64,000 bases of DNA, taken from the NCBI GenBank assembly GCA_003224055.1, contig QHYE01000034.1, positions 1-64,000 of the forward strand. Reading direction: 5' to 3'. The notes below the pieces were generated by a model. That model was not told the DNA's origin and did not search any database. It saw only the letters and a list, made by a program, of their open reading frames with translations. Made by a program: the position numbers and the translations under genes. This stretch comes from Acidobacteriota bacterium. Its GTDB lineage: Bacteria > Acidobacteriota > Terriglobia > Acidiferrales > UBA7541. The first letter of the stretch is position 1. Every line of letters begins with the position of its first letter. This document shows positions 61,645-64,000 of this stretch, one piece after another.

Positions 61645-63456
61645 ATGCGTAGGACTTGGATCGCTTTGTTGTTATCTGCCCTCGTGACTGTGACGGCGTC
61701 TCGGGCAACGGATGGGCCGGACAAGGAGGCTGCGGCGAAAGAAGCTCCGGCACAGACGGCTGCCAAAAAGAGGCCGGCCACTGCGGCGAAGAAGCCCGCC
61801 GAGAAATCTGTAACGGATGCCCTGAGCGCCGAAGTCGAGCAGTTGCGCCAGATGATGGCGCGGCAGTCGCAGCAGATGGAAGCACAACAGAAAATGATGC
61901 GTGAGCAGCAGGAAAAGCTCAATGCGCTGACCGAAGAGTTGCGTTCCGCGCAAGCCGCGGCCTCTTCAGCAGCAGCGGCCGCCCAGGAAGCCAAGGCGGA
62001 GCAGGGGAATGCCAAGGTGACGGAAGGCCAGTTGGAGGCCGTTGCGGACGCTACGAGTGACCTCACCAAGAAAGTTGCCGCGCTTGACAAGGACTACCAG
62101 GGCGAGAAGAAATCCCTCGATGGAAGGATCAAAGCCATTGGCCCATTCAGCTTCAGCGGCGACATGCGCGTGCGCGATGAGCCCTTCATCGGGGGGCCGT
62201 GCACAGCCACCAATTGCGATTCCCAAGTGCGCAATCGCATGCGCTTCCGCCTTCGCTTTAATATCAACGCAAAATTCAACGACGACATCAGCGGCGGGTT
62301 CTCGCTGGCCTCCGGCGATTTGAATGATCCGATTTCGACCAACCAGACGGACATCCAGTTCTACGCCCGCAAGCCGATCGCGATTGATCGCGCGTTCGTC
62401 ACTTATACTCCCCACCAGTTCAAGCCGTTGGTGTTCACCGGCGGTAAGATTGCCTATCCTTTCTATCGCACGGAGCTCGTTTGGGATAACGACCTTAACC
62501 CCGAAGGCGTCGCGCAAACCTTGCAATGGAATTTTCACGATAGCACGCCGGTCATCCGGCGATTTGCCGTAGTCGGGTTTGCGTTGCCGTTCACCGAGCT
62601 CCAGCACACTACTGGGGTAAACCGGAGCCGCGTGGAGAGCGAAGTGTACGGCGGCCAGGTCCAGGCCGTATGGCAATTGGGCAGCTGGCTTAGATTGAGC
62701 ACCTACGGCGCTTTCTACAACTATCACAACCCTGACCCCATCGCTTTCGCCACTGCTGTCGCGGGCGGCAATCCCCAGACTCCGCTCAACGGCCTCCTTC
62801 CTCTCGCCGGAGCCAGCGTTCAGAACTCCATCACCACGACCACGGTGACCAACATCGTGACCGATGTAGACACTGACCTTGTTACCGGTCTCCCTGTCAC
62901 CACGACGACCGCCACGGGCGTCAAGACGATTACCAACGCGCAGTTCGCTTCCAAGTTTGGACTCTTGGACGCGATCGCGCGTTTTGACATTAAGACTCCC
63001 TACGCGCGACTCCCGCTCGTTGTTCTTGGCGACTACGTCCAGAACACCCGGGCCTGCGCCAACGTTGGCAATCTCCCCGCGCTGGGGACTACGACCACTG
63101 CCGCTACGATTACCACCGTTACCAGAGCTGGCGGGGCCTGCTTCTCCCGTGAGCGCCGTGGCTATTGGCTGGAAGGCCGCATCGGCCGCCAATCGGAAGC
63201 CAAGGATATTCAGTTCGCCTACACGCGCATGTTCATCGAACGCGAAGCCGTCATGGGTGCCTTCAACTTCAGCGACTTACGCCAGAACAGCAACGTTAGC
63301 CAGCACCGCGTCGAAGTCTTCTACCAGGCCTATAAGAACGTTCAGTTGGCCTTCACCGGTCTGATCGGTCGCCCGCTCAACTGGCATGTCGCCGCCGGCA
63401 CTCCGCCGGAGCCGTGGCTGAAGCGCCTCCAGTTTGACGTAATCTACAAGTTCTAG
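61645..63456 (+). CDS. outer-membrane porin (putative phosphate-regulated)
   Basis: A 603-residue outer-membrane beta-barrel. The signal peptide is TWIALLLSALVTVTASRA; a Lys/Ala-rich stretch and a coiled coil (residues about 65-130, heptad pattern with many Gln) follow, then the barrel from about residue 170. FSGDMRVRDEPFIGG, RMRFRLRFNINAKFNDDISGGF and KPLVFTGGKIAYPFYRTELVWDNDLNPEG are typical of the putative porin family. The last residue is Phe, as barrel proteins require. GGAGG precedes the ATG. Position between phoU and pstS suggests phosphate uptake; selectivity is not proven. Confidence 0.85.
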   Translation: MRRTWIALLLSALVTVTASRATDGPDKEAAAKEAPAQTAAKKRPATAAKKPAEKSVTDALSAEVEQLRQMMARQSQQMEAQQKMMREQQEKLNALTEELRSAQAAASSAAAAAQEAKAEQGNAKVTEGQLEAVADATSDLTKKVAALDKDYQGEKKSLDGRIKAIGPFSFSGDMRVRDEPFIGGPCTATNCDSQVRNRMRFRLRFNINAKFNDDISGGFSLASGDLNDPISTNQTDIQFYARKPIAIDRAFVTYTPHQFKPLVFTGGKIAYPFYRTELVWDNDLNPEGVAQTLQWNFHDSTPVIRRFAVVGFALPFTELQHTTGVNRSRVESEVYGGQVQAVWQLGSWLRLSTYGAFYNYHNPDPIAFATAVAGGNPQTPLNGLLPLAGASVQNSITTTTVTNIVTDVDTDLVTGLPVTTTTATGVKTITNAQFASKFGLLDAIARFDIKTPYARLPLVVLGDYVQNTRACANVGNLPALGTTTTAATITTVTRAGGACFSRERRGYWLEGRIGRQSEAKDIQFAYTRMFIEREAVMGAFNFSDLRQNSNVSQHRVEVFYQAYKNVQLAFTGLIGRPLNWHVAAGTPPEPWLKRLQFDVIYKF

Positions 63457-63467
63457 CTGCTCCGCGG

Positions 63468-63485
63468 CTGTAACACTGCTGAAAC
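63468..63485 (+). promoter_or_regulatory. Pho-box-like repeat before pstS
   Basis: CTGTAAC (63468-63474), ACTG, CTGAAAC (63479-63485). This is the same 7+4+7 layout as the E. coli Pho box (two CTGTCA-type half-sites). It lies 44 bp upstream of the pstS ATG. Confidence 0.5.
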
Positions 63486-63529
63486 AATTGGGGTCCATAC
63501 TTGAGCACGAATACGAAGGAGGAAAGAAG

Positions 63530-64000
63530 ATGAGAAAAATCTCGAAATTGGCCCTGGGTACTGCCGCGTTGCTGATCACTGGCGCCGTGGCCTTGATGGC
63601 GGAAGGCCGCAACATTACTGTGAAGGGTTCGGACACACTGGTTATTCTTGGCCAGCGCTGGGCCGAAGTCTTCATGAGCAAGAATCCCGGCTTAACCATC
63701 CAAGTCACTGGCGGTGGCTCCGGAACGGGCATAGCGGCCCTCATCAACGGAACCACGGATATCTGCGAGGCCTCCCGCCCTATGAAAGACGCCGAAAAGG
63801 CCGATGCTAAGGCCAAGCGCGGCAAGGACGTCATCGAATTGCCGGTCGCCGTGGATGGCCTCGCGGTGTACGTCAATGAAGCCAACCCCATCACTGAACT
63901 CACGCTCGCGCAGATCAAGTCCATTTACACCGGCGCCGTCAAGAACTGGAAGGATGTCGGCGGCAGCGACCAGAAGATCATTCTCTACAGCCGCGAAAAC
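63530..64000 (+). CDS. pstS: phosphate ABC transporter substrate-binding protein (partial, runs off the end)
   Basis: The first 157 codons of a periplasmic phosphate-binding protein. GGAGG lies 7 nt before the ATG, and the signal peptide is LALGTAALLITGAVALMAEG. The PBP-like domain has ITVKGSDTLVILGQRWAEVFMSKNPGLTIQVTGGGSGTGIAALINGTTDICEASRPMKDAE, with GSDT and GGGSGTG phosphate-binding loops, then VAVDGLAVYVNEANPI and LTLAQIKSIYTGAVKNWKDVGG. pstC, pstA and pstB should follow outside the window. The gene is truncated by the window edge only. Confidence 0.93.
   Translation, partial: MRKISKLALGTAALLITGAVALMAEGRNITVKGSDTLVILGQRWAEVFMSKNPGLTIQVTGGGSGTGIAALINGTTDICEASRPMKDAEKADAKAKRGKDVIELPVAVDGLAVYVNEANPITELTLAQIKSIYTGAVKNWKDVGGSDQKIILYSREN

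Noticed and set aside
1..64000. CRISPR array, prophage or replication origin
   Set aside because: No regularly spaced direct repeats, phage structural genes, dnaA box cluster or dnaA/dnaN gene was seen in the window.

Overview
The window reads as a soil-type, moderately GC-rich Gram-negative chromosome, most likely Acidobacteriota. That assignment is inference from gene content: CarboxypepD_reg-like secreted proteins, a sigma/anti-sigma/DUF4097 operon, HpnH, an AMP-ligase/ACP/acyltransferase fusion, and BamA/TamB outer-membrane genes. No rRNA is present, so the taxonomy cannot be confirmed from this sequence. Genes are densely packed and many operon junctions are ATGA or TGATG overlaps.

Layout. 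1-1.8 kb: HxlR regulator divergent from an NTF2-like protein and an SDR oxidoreductase. 1.87-3.1 kb: a frameshifted IS110-type transposase with folded non-coding flanks. 3.5-7.3 kb: MacA-like adaptor, ABC ATPase (no permease) and a PLP decarboxylase. 7.3-9.9 kb: RDD membrane protein, two unknown membrane proteins and a 72-residue exported protein ending in three identical 12-residue repeats. 10.2-13.2 kb: tRNA-Met(CAT), a lipid kinase, two carboxypeptidase-regulatory-like proteins, a LysW-like zinc ribbon with a very acidic tail, and a NUDIX hydrolase. 13.1-16.2 kb: ECF sigma, anti-sigma and DUF4097 repeat protein. 16.4-22.8 kb: uppS, a winged-helix regulator with a matching pair of palindromic operators, then a tightly overlapped permease/kynureninase-like/Pcm/glycosyltransferase operon. 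23.5-31.4 kb: bamA, a SurA-N protein and tamB. 31.5-32.9 kb: ThiF-like E1 enzyme and an unknown protein.

33.1-41.9 kb is a complete arginine pathway operon, argR-argC-argB-argD-argF-argG-argH-argJ, led by a promoter that overlaps an ARG-box-like palindrome. REP-like hairpins lie only in its distal gaps. 41.9-42.8 kb is non-coding and carries hairpin repeats and a 140-bp MITE-like element. 42.8-50.9 kb holds an unknown membrane protein, an acyl-CoA ligase, an RRM protein, an L13e-like protein, lipA, a cold-shock gene with a leader of about 208 nt, and hpnH. 51.1-57.7 kb holds the AMP-ligase/ACP/acyltransferase fusion, a PQQ-type sugar dehydrogenase and sucA.

57.7 kb to the end is a phosphate-starvation locus: phoB, phoR, phoU, a porin and the start of pstS. 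TTCACA or CTGwAAC repeats with an 11-bp period (an inverted pair in front of phoU) precede each transcription unit, which suggests PhoB self-regulation.

The most notable signals are the selected tandem-repeat peptide at 9.7 kb, the multi-hairpin RNA candidate beside the IS110 transposase, the paired ACTTT-N7-AAAGT operators, and the Pho-box-like series.
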